A program made the position numbers and the translations under genes. From Effrenium voratum (lineage: Eukaryota > Sar > Dinophyceae > Suessiales > Symbiodiniaceae): a stretch of DNA of 64,000 bases. Below, piece by piece: positions 24,027 through 34,527 of this stretch (position 1 is its first letter; the number at the start of each line of letters is the position of its first letter). The stretch is from assembly GCA_963377175.1 (NCBI GenBank), contig CAUJNA010003247.1, forward strand, positions 162,001 to 226,000, written 5' to 3'. The notes beneath the pieces were generated by a model. It had not been told where the DNA came from. It made no database searches and worked only from the letters and a program-made list of their open reading frames with translations.

Positions 24027-24613
24027 ACTTTACCCAGCACGAGATTCCTGGTCATTTGCAAGCGGACAGGGAGCTTTCAGTGCCTATCGGTAGCGCCTCC
24101 AGAAGACACCCGCAATCCGCTGCAAAGACTCAGGATTATGAGGCCAAGGTCACTTGAGGTCTGTCAAGCTTAAAAGACCCCAATCGCAGGGGGCATGAAA
24201 GGCCGTTCCACCAAAACGGTTTGAATACCGCCCGGCAGGAGCTTTTTTTTGTCCGACCTTTGCCTTTGAGCGTTCCTCACATCCTTTCGACTCGAAGGCT
24301 TCGAAGCCTTCAGCCGCAATCTTCAACTCCTTGGTGCGAATATCGAAGGCGAAAACCGCCCGGAAGCGTTCGATTCAGAAGGGCCGACCGTCAAGAGATT
24401 TCCATGGTGAAGGTGACACATCTGAATCCAACGGTGCGAAGCATTTAACTGAATTTTGGCATTTGTTCCAGCTGACCAGGCTTCCTCTTGGTGGTTTGGA
24501 ACCTGGTGATTTGGTGGTTAGGTGTTCTTTTACACTCTACAAGAACGGAGGGTTCAAAGCCCCAAGCCGCCACCAATCAAAGGTTACCTGAGCTCTTGAT
24601 GTTGGATGCTTTA

Positions 24614-24838
24614 ATCTCAACAACAAAGTGACCCCAGCACAGCACAGGCCAAACATGATGGTGCCTTGCAACGCCATGCCTCAAACTCTGTGCCTCTTCC
24701 ACGATCTGCATACATGGCAACTGCTCTTCTTTTCTTCCGTCGCGCGTTGCCAAAGGCATGGGGTCGAAAACTGGCCTGCACCAAATGCGCTGGTGACCCC
24801 CATGCGCCAGTGTGCGGCGACACTCACAGTCATCTCCC
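24614..24838 (-). repeat. element repeat B2
   Basis: 225 bases identical to B1 at 25374-25598. It marks the 3' end of the element on the minus strand. The adjoining 24839-24952 contains a partial re-duplication of its CTGGCCTGCACCAAATGCGC end. Confidence 0.95.
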
Positions 24839-24952
24839 GAAAACTGGCCTCCCCAAATGCGCTGGTGACCCCCATGCGCCAGTGTGCGGCGACATTCACA
24901 GTCGATAACTGGCCTGCACCAAATGCGCCACTCACAGTCATCTCCCTTCAAC
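24839..24952. repeat. internal tandem duplication next to B2
   Basis: One and a half further copies of the about 70-base end of B (CCAAATGCGCTGGTGACCCC, GCCAGTGTGCGGCGACA) lie between B2 and the small ORF. They are absent beside B1. Confidence 0.85.
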
Positions 24953-25181
24953 GGCAACTACAAGACGTGAAGGTGGAGAAGCATATGCGGCACACATGAG
25001 ATGTTGGACAGGCCGTGGTGCGGCTGCTTTTGTTGCGTGCTGCCTGGAAAGTCCAGCAGAAGCCGCATTCCACGGGCTGCGCGCTTGCAGAGGCATTGCG
25101 GGCTTCTGACACGGCGGGGCTCTGCGTCTCATGCTTCTCGCCTGCTGCTGTAGTCTCCTCAGCGCTCAGTTTGGGCGCCAT
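24948..25181 (-). CDS. small Cys-rich ORF between repeats A2 and B2
   Basis: ATG at 25181, 77 codons, stop at 24948. The C-terminal half has a CGFC pair, then a single Cys, a CRIC pair and CSC, which could bind zinc. The N-terminal half is Ala/Ser/Glu-rich. It sits inside the element's 3' repeat block, where no gene is normally expected. No family is recognised and it may be chance. Confidence 0.4.
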   Translation of the reverse strand: MAPKLSAEETTAAGEKHETQSPAVSEARNASASAQPVECGFCWTFQAARNKSSRTTACPTSHVCRICFSTFTSCSCR

Positions 25182-25211
25182 GAGAATAGGTGTAGCAGGG
25201 AGGGCGGGCGG

Positions 25212-25374
25212 GTGTCGCGACTGACAACTAGAGGTTCCCACGCTTAGAGCCCAGCATTTGGCACCACAAGTATGTTCAACCATCATGTTTATAAGCAATG
25301 TGCACAACACAACACAATTGAGGGGTTGCCTTTGTTGTGTTAAATAGGACTATCACCTGCGGTGAGGGCGTCCA
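25212..25374 (-). repeat. element repeat A2
   Basis: 163 bases matching A1 (32384-32546) with two substitutions. It abuts B1 directly, sharing one base. Confidence 0.95.
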
Positions 25375-25598
25375 TCTCAACAACAAAGTGACCCCAGCAC
25401 AGCACAGGCCAAACATGATGGTGCCTTGCAACGCCATGCCTCAAACTCTGTGCCTCTTCCACGATCTGCATACATGGCAACTGCTCTTCTTTTCTTCCGT
25501 CGCGCGTTGCCAAAGGCATGGGGTCGAAAACTGGCCTGCACCAAATGCGCTGGTGACCCCCATGCGCCAGTGTGCGGCGACACTCACAGTCATCTCCC
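25374..25598 (-). repeat. element repeat B1
   Basis: 225 bases identical to B2, beginning six bases after the RNase H stop codon. Confidence 0.95.
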
Positions 25599-25603
25599 CA
25601 TTT

Positions 25604-27704
25604 TCACTCCAGCCCTTGACATGCGCCACCTTCAGACGTGAGAGCTTGCATGCAGTCGATGAACGAGATATCACGAGACAATGCGTCAATCAAATCGCTG
25701 GGTACTTCCAAAGGGGGCATGACCTGGCCCTGGATCCTTGCTGCGAGCTCTGCCACTTTGCCCCTGGAGGGCCAATCTGCCGGATTGCTGGCTGAGGGGA
25801 TCTGTGTGTGAACCAGGACATTATGTTGTGTCGCGAGAGGGCTAGCGCCACTGAGGCCAACATTGCAAACAAGCTCCCAACAGGTGATGCGCCTTTGGTC
25901 AAGGCATCTCGCACTGAATTATTGTCTATAAAGCTGACGAGCCTCCGGCCTTGCCATTGCTGGCCGTACACTGTCAATGCAGCCACCGGCGGCCACAGCT
26001 CTATATAAGCTATCAATTGCTTTTTGCATTGACCTGCCCAAGCGTCGACTAGGCGTTGAGGGACAACCACCTCCTGTACGCACTTGGTCGACAAACACAA
26101 GGCCAGCTCCTGACACGTAGCCGCCTCGCTCCGGCTCGTAGGAGCCATCTGTGAAGAGGAGTACCGGGGTCTCTACGTCACACACAGACAGCGTCCTAGG
26201 TGGGGCTGTCCGCAGCGTGGTCAAGACATACGTGACCACCATAGGGAGAAGTTCTAAGTCTGAAGCCCTCCATCCCCGGTTGGAGATTTCAGACAAGTAC
26301 GCCATGGCCGTCTTGAGCGTGCAGCCGTAGAGCTGGCCTTGCGCGAAATTGAGTTGCCCCTGCAAGGATGATGCCTCCGAGGCAAGCATGGCTTGCCTGT
26401 TCAAGATGGCACACAAACCTTCTGCAATGTTCTGCACTCTCTCGGGTTTGTTTGACACGGTAACTTGTCCCTTGCCCGAGTCCCCCAGGTCTACAATCAA
26501 ACCAAGCACTTGAAACTTGTTGTTGAAAGGGAGGGATTTGCTGCCTCCTTCTGCAAAGGCCCACCCAAGCGCTTTGAGCAACGTTTCAAGAAAGACTCTG
26601 CTAGAACTAGCCCCGCGAGTCAACTCTACCGAGGGGTAATCGTCAAAGTAATGAGTTACCCAGCAGTCCCCTAGCTCTACTGCTAAGTGCCAAAGAGATG
26701 CTGCCGCCCGATTGAATGCATAAACGCTTGATGTGGCACTGAACGGTAGAGCCTGAGAGATAAAGTATTGAGGCTTGCTCTCAGCCGGATTCCATGCACA
26801 CAACACTGCTGCCCAGCTCTGCTTGGAGCTTACTGGCAGTTGCTTGTACGCCGATCGCAAATCAAGCGTGCGGCCAAGCAGACTCAGGTCTTGGCCCCAG
26901 TCGGGATGCACTGAGCCTTGCGAGTGGCTGCCGTCTGAGAGCCTTACCCGAAACTCTTCAGACTGCGCACAACATCTCATGACTATGATTCTCACTTTGG
27001 ATTTCTGTTGTAAAGGGAACCTGCGAGTGCATATCCAAGTCTCGTGGCCAAGATATTGGGACACTTGCTGCTCAGAGCAAAAAGGCCCCTTCAACCACCC
27101 CTTGTCCCTTTCACTCAGCGTCTGTGTCCACAACTCCTGATCCATGTCCAGACTCTTGGATGGGCGGCACTTTGCCACGACGGCTCTGCGCCGCCACACA
27201 GCCTGTTGCTGAAGCTGTTCGGGAGTCATTTTGGCCGGAGTGTAGCCCCATGGATACACGCTTGAGTGAGGCGCTGGGCCCACGAGACTGAAGCCTTCAC
27301 GGGCCTCAGTCACGACTTTGGCATCAGGGTAACCAGTTTGTTCTAACAAGCGTTCCCATAAAAGCGTTTGCTTTGATCCAAGAACCTCTCTTACCGAGGG
27401 GCTCCAGGTGGCTCTAAGCTGCTCTTCCTGGGTTCGCAAAAGATTCCCTGAGAGCCAGAATTTCCTTGCACTTGGCAATCCTTTGTTCTGCAATCTTGTT
27501 GGGCCCCAAGCTAAGAACTCGGCAAATGCTCCTTAGTAATATGTCTGGCAAGGGAAACGCAGCGTCCACGGGGTGTCTTAACTTCAAGGCGGCATCTATG
27601 GTTTGGGGGAAGCCTCGGTAGACTCCAACTAGGTCTTCGCCATGCTTTAGCGGTGGTTCAACGTAATATCTTGTTCCAGGCTGAGACTCGCTCTCTTGTT
27701 GCAA
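25604..27704 (-). pseudogene. reverse transcriptase-RNase H (YR retrotransposon), frameshifted
   Basis: The longest open piece is 27493-25919 (524 codons). It has RT motif A (TLDLRSAYKQL, around residue 211), a motif B-like FSATSSVYAFNR (251-262), the catalytic YFDDYP (282-287) and the start of RNase H (LLFTDGSYEP, 446-455). An upstream piece (27704-27414) reads GVYRGFPQTIDAALKLRHP, the usual lead-in of this group. After a shift near 26075 the RNase H continues through YIELWPPVAAL and FIDNNSVRDALTKG. After another near 25795 it finishes with SNPADWPSRGK and stops at 25604. RT and RNase H would copy the element's RNA. The family lead-in K.RII is followed by an aberrant VMRCC, so the finger region may also be damaged. 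Confidence 0.85.
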
Positions 27705-28827
27705 CCTTTGGGCAACCTGATGAATGGGGGTTCGAGGGATGAATGCTGAAGCGCGCTGTCGCCTGCCGTGTGCGGCATTCCGTTATCACCCCCTTTTTCA
27801 AGCTGCATTGGAATGGCCTTGAGTTGCTTAAAGGACTCAAACTGCCTGGCTACTTCGGGCCTTGTTACCAACCAGTACTCGGCTAGCAACGGCGGTAAGG
27901 CCAATTGCCTTGTGTGTCTGGCAGTGACGCTGTTGGGTTGCAAGGCAGCAGAGGGGACAGTGGTTCCCCGCGCTTGCCACGCGCACGCAAGGCACCTAAC
28001 CATGGCTTCGCAAAGCTCTTTGGGGCACACAAGGTCTAGCGCACCTTGATCGTGACCGTGGTTGCCATTGCACGCCAAGGCCATTGAAGAGTAGACGCCC
28101 TTCGTGGCACGCAAGGTAATCCAGGTGCCTTGGCCAGAGCCGAACATGCAGGCCTGAAGGGCCACATCCTCCAGCTGCGCCCAGAGCGGGCTAAGTTCTG
28201 GGCATGTGTCTGCAAGCGACTCTACTACTGTCCAAAAGTGCGAGTTTGACGCGTTGATCACACTCACAATACTACGCCGAGTGACCGCAATGGCTGCTAC
28301 AACCAGCGTGAAAGCATACAACTTATTAGTCGCTGCCACTTGCGCTGCGTCTGCTGCTTGCAGGTGCGGACGCCCTAGCAAGTACTGCGCAGACCTCAAC
28401 GGCTTGTTGTCAGCATGCTGCGCGCTAGACGGAAGTGCCTGCTCCGAAGCACGAGAAACTGCCTTTCGGGGTGGGGCCAAGTGTATGGCCCCGATGTTTG
28501 CATTGCACACCAGGTCCAGCAGGATTGACTGGTGATAGGTGTTTGTCGAGATGCCTCGCGCGACAAGGTGGCTTGCCCTGCAAAAACCTCAACAAACAGC
28601 AACTCTGCTGACGGCACGGAAAAATTCACTGGCTGCAGCGCTAACAAAGGCATTGGCAGCGAAAACTTAAAATTCCACACATGCAAATCTGATGATGCAA
28701 TGTTCTTATGGCTGTCCGTGTGGCAAACAGCAGCTTGGCCGATGGAGCCACGCGATCCGAACGCGTTGCGATCATGATTGCTAGCAGAACCAGATGGCTT
28801 GGCCCGCTCTGGTAAGGCTCTGCTGCG
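27647..28827 (-). pseudogene. methyltransferase-like domain of the YR retrotransposon, frameshifted
   Basis: Open from just after a TAG at 28828-28830. The first frame has LLFVEVFAGQATLSREA, a nucleotide-binding motif I like that of DNA cytosine methyltransferases. A shift near 28510 leads to ILLDLVCNANIGAIHLAPP, VINASNSHFW, ACMFGSGQGTWITL and CNGNHGHD, the order seen in dinoflagellate retroelement proteins as I recall them. At the place of the catalytic PCQ loop the sequence is LAPPRKAVSR, with no cysteine, so enzymatic activity is doubtful. It runs into the RT region near 27670 through a further frameshift and probably formed one polyprotein with it. Confidence 0.65.
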
Positions 28828-28930
28828 CTATGGCATTAGCGCTAGTGGGCCCGTCAACAAGGTCAAAGGAAGATTGCCACCCCTGACTTTGCCCGTGCTC
28901 AGCAGCGTCGTGACCAGGCAAGGAGCCTAG

Positions 28931-30083
28931 TCACTCGTGCTTGTCACAGTCTGGATAGGGATACTTGCCAAAGCAACCCTGCTTCCAACACACATGGGCA
29001 CCACGGCGGCAGCGGGCACACTTTCCTGTTGTACCCAAAGCAGATTGGTTGGTTAGCGTCCGTGCGGGTCACGCAATTGGCAGGTATGTCAATCTTCCCT
29101 GACCCTTTGGGCGCACCCTTTGCGTTGGGCCCTGGTCCTGGTTTTGTCTTTGGCTTTTTGCTCTTTGGAGCGGCACGTGGCACACTTGCCGACCGCTTGG
29201 CCCCTGATGGCAGCGGCAACAGGTGGTATGTGACCTCGGCGTGGGACTGGAATTTCTCGACTGCCTGATCAATCGGCTTTGGGTCAGCAGATGTTAGTAC
29301 CCGGCCTCGCGTCTCTTGGGAGACCAACTGCCACAGGGCTTGGTCAGCGGCGATCACTTGGGCCACAGACACATGTCGGAACCCTGGCACGACTTCCTTG
29401 GTCAGCAAGCCAAACAAGCGGGCAGTGAAGGCATCAAGCACTTGGAAGGTCGCAATATTTGCCATGTGGAATGCCAACGCTCTCCTTTGCATACAGAGAC
29501 GAACCCTCAGTTCTCCTGTCATGTCGGCAACCGGCTCTGCTGTCTTTTTGCCCAACTTGAGCAAACCGTCAGAAGTGAACTCGAAGGCCGGCGCTTTTTT
29601 GGTCTCTGCTTCTCGGGAGGTGCAAGTTGCTAAGTCCACATAAGTCAATGCCTGCTCTTCTGCCATTGCCATCACCCTATCAACCAAATTGTGAGATGGT
29701 TCCAGCTGCGCGTCAATGGTTAGACCTGGCAAGGCTTCTCGTAGCCTTTTCAAACGATCCAGTCTCTCTGGCATTGCTAATTGGCGGGGCTCCTGGCCTT
29801 CACGGCGATCCACCCTAGCGCGCAGGTCTTGCACTGCTAGAGTGTGCGACTCACAGAAGAGTCTTCGGTACACTGGCAAAAGGTCACCGGCGGGGGCGCC
29901 TAACAGATCTTGCAGCGCTTGCTGCAAAGGTCGGTCGTCCGGGCTTTGCGGCTGGTATGCAGACACAAATGCAAACCTAGCATGTGTGTCAACATCCCGC
30001 GCGGCCAGCTTCTGGATCTGCACTGCTGGGATGCCGAGCTCGGCAGCCCTTGCTTGAAAAGACGCAACCGAGTCCACAACCAT
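28931..30083 (-). pseudogene. gag-like ORF with zinc knuckle (YR retrotransposon)
   Basis: An almost intact frame from 30083. It is helical and Ala/Leu/Gln-rich over residues 1-250, then basic (SKKPKTKPGPGPNAKG, about 310-325), and ends in a Cys/His cluster starting CFGYNR. A single-base shift at about 29018-29026 moves the cluster into another frame. There it continues CARCRRGAHVC and GCFGKYPYPDC and stops at 28931. The layout (capsid-like helices, basic linker, zinc knuckle) fits a gag protein that packages element RNA. No protease is visible. Confidence 0.7.
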
Positions 30084-30362
30084 GACTTCAATAGGTCTAA
30101 CCCTCGAGCCTCAACAAGAATTGCAGTTGACATCAAACTTGCAAATGCGTCAGCCGTGCAATTCACAAACCCCGTGCAAAAGTAAAAGGGCACCAGGGTT
30201 CAAACAGGGCACCTAGTACCAGTGTTTCCACGAACCCCAACTCTCAAGGTTTACTTGACCCTCCCTCAGCGCTCCACTGAAACACTTTTGCGCGGGATTC
30301 ACCCTGCGCCACGGTCTGCGCAGGAGGGCATTGCCTGCCTTGCGCCCGCTTGCACCCGCACG
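30084..30362. other. spacer between recombinase and gag ORF
   Basis: A 279-base non-coding interval inside the element. No repeat or clear promoter is seen. Confidence 0.5.
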
Positions 30363-32256
30363 TCACTTTAGCGTTGCGGCATGATGCGAAGCTTTGCACT
30401 GCTCACACATTTGGGCACCTAACACGGAAGAGTCATCAGGCTTAATGTAATTCTCGCCCCTAATTCTGCCACATGCGAATCTGCTGCCGTCCAGTATGAG
30501 GTGAAGCACTCCAGAAATGCGATGTTGTTTAAACCGCTCCGGCTCTCTGATGACCACGCACCTCCTTTCAGGAGCTGGAACTATCTGAGCTATCTCGCTT
30601 TCCACAACTGGCGTGTTCATGTTGGCCTCATGCGTCGCCGACTCTTCCTCTAGCCTTTGAATTTCCATGAGGACTAGTTCTGAGGCTGAAGCATCGGGAG
30701 CAAAAGCGCGCTCTCTGATTCTCCGAATCATCATTGCCACTCGTACAAGAATAGGCACGAAGTTGGCACGGCCGTATGTCAAAGCAGAAGTACTTGGGCG
30801 ATCCATATGATGTCCCATGATCTGTCGCTCTGACAGCGTGTACTTCCCATCCTTTGCCAGCCATGACAACAAAGTGCACTTGCAGGAGTGCGTTGATGGC
30901 AACACATCCGAACTATGATGCTCCAAGGACGCTGCTGACAAGCACTCGCAAAGCCATAGCGTGCCTTCTCCTGATGTCATACGTCTGTTTGCCCAGGCTC
31001 CGGTTTGCTCGTTCCAGGCTGGTAGCAAATACGGCCGTTTGCCCAAAAGCTTCTCGCTTTTGAGAAGACTCATCCACTTGGCGGCCTACCCCTGATCTGC
31101 GAATCCTTGGCCCAGACATACCAAAGGCAAAATTGCTGTGCGCCTATCTGCGCTGGTGGAAGTTTTGTGTCTCCTTGCCCCGGCGTGAAGCACACAAAAA
31201 CCCCGCGCTTCGTCCAGCTTCATGTCCTCTGCATTCTGCGCGTCACTGAAACGAGCACAGTTGTAGACGCAAAACACGAAAAAACCGGCAATCACTCCCA
31301 AAGCAGGCGAGGGAGGGTGTATGGCTGGGCTTTCAAGAGCTGATACTTCCTGAACCGTCAAGGGCCGAGCCTGAGTCAGAGGTCTTTTGCCTAGATGCGT
31401 GGAATGCACGGCACCCTTCACACGAGTGCTGATGACCGAGCTGGCGTCACAAGTCAAAAAAACCAAGCAGGGTTGAGAAGAAGCGCAGGGACTCCAGAAA
31501 TGCTTTCCCAGATGTTGCACCTGCGCCGGAATCTCTTAAGACATTAACGTAGTCATACACCGCGCTTTCAGACATGCGCAGGCCTTCCGAGTAGTTGCCC
31601 TTGGCCTTCCACTGGAAGAATCTCCAAAAGCTCCGAGTCCTCTTGTAAAGTGTGGCGGGGCTCTTGGCTGCAAAAACATCAGCTAAGGAACGTCTGATGT
31701 CACCCTCCTTGTTCAAGTCGCTAGACATGGAATGCAAAACAGCACCAATCTGCGTGGCCGAAAAGTCTGACTCGATCATGATCCGCACCATGCCAAGAGC
31801 TCTTGCTTTCAAGTCGTCTGGTTCCTGATACCAGCTCATCAGTTTCAAGCGGCGTGTTGAAAAAGGCAGAGTGGGCAAAATCGGCCCTGTTTTGGCCTCG
31901 CAATCATTGAAACACGCTCCCATCAAAAAGTCTCTCCTGCCGACCTTCATGGGTTCGTCCCAGAAAGTCTTTAAAGGGCTCTTATCATGTCCAAACACAT
32001 CGCCTGCAATGCCCGTTTCCCACGGCAGTGCAGAAGGCTTGCCTTGGATCTGCTCAGAAGCGCACGAAACCGCATCATCCATAGCACGACCAACACAAAC
32101 CGAAAATCCCGCTTCCAGTTCCAGAGTTGATATCCTGTGTTCAAGCTTCCTAGCCTTTGATGATGCTGAAGAAGAACTCGGCCCTTCATCGAAAGGCCCC
32201 ACCATGGTTTTACGAAGGATGTTCAAAAAGATATGTCTGCGCAAGGTCGCAAACAA
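30363..32256 (-). pseudogene. tyrosine recombinase of the YR retrotransposon, broken
   Basis: Three pieces make one protein of about 630 residues. Piece 1 (32256-31447) is the N-terminal, core-binding part, ending SLRFFSTLLGFFDL. A run of seven T on the coding strand (31456-31462 here as A) marks the frameshift into piece 2 (31520-31086), which holds the first catalytic arginine in NCARFSDAQN. Piece 2 ends in an in-frame TAG at 31086-31088. Piece 3 (to 30363) has HSCKCTLLSWLAKDG, GHHMDRPST and the tyrosine in LTYGR (residues 62-65, 87-89 and 100 of the piece). The HxxR box reads HxxK here. A C-terminal Cys pair (MCEQCK) follows. The enzyme would integrate the circular DNA copy. Its position 5' of gag and RT is unusual for DIRS-type elements. 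Confidence 0.85.
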
Positions 32257-32383
32257 TAAAGCCCCCCTTTTCCGTCAATCACGACTTTGATGCACACAAC
32301 CTGCTCAGCAACTAGAATGAAATTTGTTGCAAGCGCAGCTGGATGTTGTCACAACCCATCCATCACAACCCATCCATGGCTTC

Positions 32384-32546
32384 GTGTCGCGACTGACAAC
32401 TAGAGGTTGCCACGCTTAGAGCCCAGCATTTGGCACCACAAGTATGTTCAACCATCATGTTTATAAGCAATGTGCAAAACACAACACAATTGAGGGGTTG
32501 CCTTTGTTGTGTTAAATAGGACTATCACCTGCGGTGAGGGCGTCCA
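32384..32546 (-). repeat. element repeat A1
   Basis: 163 bases starting the element on the minus strand, with two substitutions relative to A2. It contains GAGGGGTTGCCTTTGTTGTG and the distinctive end CTGCGGTGAGGGCGTCCA. Confidence 0.95.
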
Positions 32547-32762
32547 ACCAAAATGGCCATTGAACATTTGTGCCCACGCAATGTCAGAGCGTGTGAAGTT
32601 CGGAAAAGTGGAAACTCAGGTGATGAGAACTCAACCCATGCGCAACGCAGGCTTCCTAGGAATCGACCAACTTCTACCGTGCCGCGTGTGGAAAATACTT
32701 CACCAGCTTCAACTCGCAGCCAATGGCTGGGTCCCTCAAAGGCCATTGATGTTCCCTGCAGT

Positions 32763-32885
32763 TCACTTGGTTGACGTAAGGGAGGGCGGCAAAAAATATC
32801 AAACTCTAGCAGCTAAGTGGATTTGGATTTCAACCACTAAGCCACAATCAGCAAAAATGTAAAAGGTTTCCCAACAACAACCATG
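32763..32885 (+). repeat. dispersed repeat family H, copy 2
   Basis: TTCACTTGGTTGACGT, AACCACTAAGCCACAA and CCCAACAACAACCATG in order. Confidence 0.7.
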
Positions 32886-33264
32886 TTCACTTCATCTGCA
32901 GCTTAGAAAGGCGGCATCGCATCCGGAGGCCACACGTCGGTTCCGGAAAAAAACAAAGGAGCACAAAACCCAGGCAGCACAAACGTGCCGCTGGCAACGG
33001 GCTTGAAGACGTCACCCGTGAAACACGCTTTCAGCCGCAGCGACCTGACCGCTTTTTATATGTGTTTAAGAGAGGCAAGCCTCAAACCTCCGTTGCTGTT
33101 GACCCCCCTGCAAAAGCTTCACTGTTTGGGGGTTTCGTGGCAAACGCAACTTGATTTCCACCAAACAGTTCAAGTCTAAAGATCTAACCCAATAGCCGTT
33201 AAGGGTTGTCGCAGGCACTGGAGGGAAGCCGGGCAACTTACAGCATCGCTGCTCCGGAAGGCCT

Positions 33265-33384
33265 TATACTCAGTTGCCCAAAGGACCCAGAACTAAAAGG
33301 TTAACCTTTTGGCACCTCTACTAAAAATGGACCAAAATTGGAAAACCAAAAGGTCAAAAGGTCGGCTTTGGACAACTGAGTATA
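33265..33384 (+). repeat. inverted-end element family C, copy 1
   Basis: Begins TATACTCAGTTGCCCAAAGG and ends CTTTGGACAACTGAGTATA, an inverted repeat of almost 20 bases with one interruption. The middle has AGGTTAACCTTTTGG and ACCAAAAGGTC. Confidence 0.85.
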
Positions 33385-34527
33385 TAATCCAATAGACGTC
33401 TCCGCTCTCTGAGGTCACAACTTGGCCAACCTGTTGACCCGTGGGCTGGAAACTCGTGAGTTCTTCCTTGCCTAGACCCTACCTGGACGCTACGTTCGTC
33501 CTATCGGAACTTCTGTACGTACCGCGCGGGCCAGGTATCGTGAAGCCCCTTTTGTTGTTGCATCCCGGGTGTGAAGCCCGAGGAATATCATGATTGAACA
33601 AACTGGCCACGGTTAGGCTTAAACATGCCTGAGGTGCATCTATGGATCTACATTCGTATACACACATATGCATACGTATATTTATATATATATATATATA
33701 CATATCCCCACCCATGTGTTTTGCAGCCGCTGTTGAACAAATCAATTGAGAAAGGTGGGCAACTTCCACCAAAGAGTGATGCTTCCAGATTTGGAGCTGG
33801 CGTACCAAAGGCGACCGGATCCGGGCAGCTCCCATCCGGTTGCCATCGGGGAGCCACTCAACCGTTTGCAGGGAAGCACGGGACCTTCTGAGAACTCGGC
33901 TTTAGCATAAATTCATGGCATGTCTAACTACCCCCGCGCTGACGATACCCCCTTCCTGGAATTAGGGATAACCCCTTAAGGCCTTAGTAGGGTGTTCATA
34001 AGCCCTTTCGCCGTTTCGGCCCCTCCCCACAAATTATTCGCCCGTGAGGGTTGCAATGGGTCAACTGAAAACGAAAAAAGCAAACAGCAAACAAGGGGGA
34101 TACAGGCCCGTTGATCCATGTTGCCCGGCACTGCCAATATGCAACTGGGGGTTGATCAAAAGGTCCTTTTTGCAAAGGATGACGATTGGGGGAAGCCGCT
34201 AAAGGGATGATATGTCCCTCTAAATAGGAAAAAATCCCATGGTCATTCGGGGGCCGAGGGGAATACTGATCAACCAGCAACTGCCCTCTGCCCTTTGCGG
34301 TTCGGGAAACAAAGGCTGAAAGGCCAACCCGCTCTGAATCCAAGTCTCGGCAGCTGTAGGCCTGACCAACTCCTCCTGGCTCGCACGGGCGACGAAAAGC
34401 CTGGGGCCCCATTTGGGGAAGTGCGGGCGTGACCTTCGATCAGAAGTGGGCCAACTTGGGACATGTGAGGGGTATTGAGGGATTGATGCAACCAATCAAC
34501 TTGCAGGCTCTCCCTGGAACTAGGCTG

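Larger units (their letters stand above)
20781..24613. other. stretch without a confirmed gene
   Basis: Contains one candidate minus-strand exon (21270-21315), a family G repeat at about 23428-23535, a family A element (23939-24026) and a remnant with GGTGGTTTGG and TTCAAAGCCCC blocks (about 24490-24590). A plus-strand open stretch at 21910-22254 (114 codons) resembles no family I know. A purine-rich triplication of AAAGGAGCGCCC lies near 22745-22780. Confidence 0.5.
24614..32546 (-). mobile_element. tyrosine-recombinase retrotransposon with split direct repeats
   Basis: In minus-strand order: repeat A1 (32546-32384), tyrosine recombinase (32256-30363), gag-like ORF (30083-28931), methyltransferase-like domain then reverse transcriptase/RNase H (28827-25604), repeat B1 (25598-25374), repeat A2 (25374-25212), a 373-base spacer with a small Cys-rich ORF, and repeat B2 (24838-24614). 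A1 and A2 are 163 bases with 2 differences; B1 and B2 are 225 bases and identical. This A1-B1A2-B2 layout is the split-direct-repeat arrangement known from PAT/Ngaro-type members of the DIRS order, which integrate with a tyrosine recombinase and make no target duplication. None is seen here: the flanks share only the single A at the B1/A2 junction. Coding frames carry at least seven single-base shifts and one in-frame stop, so this copy is probably not autonomous. Confidence 0.88.

Noticed and set aside
24614..32546. Ordinary LTR retrotransposon
   Set aside because: No DDE integrase or protease is seen; a tyrosine recombinase and split repeats are present, and no target-site duplication is visible.
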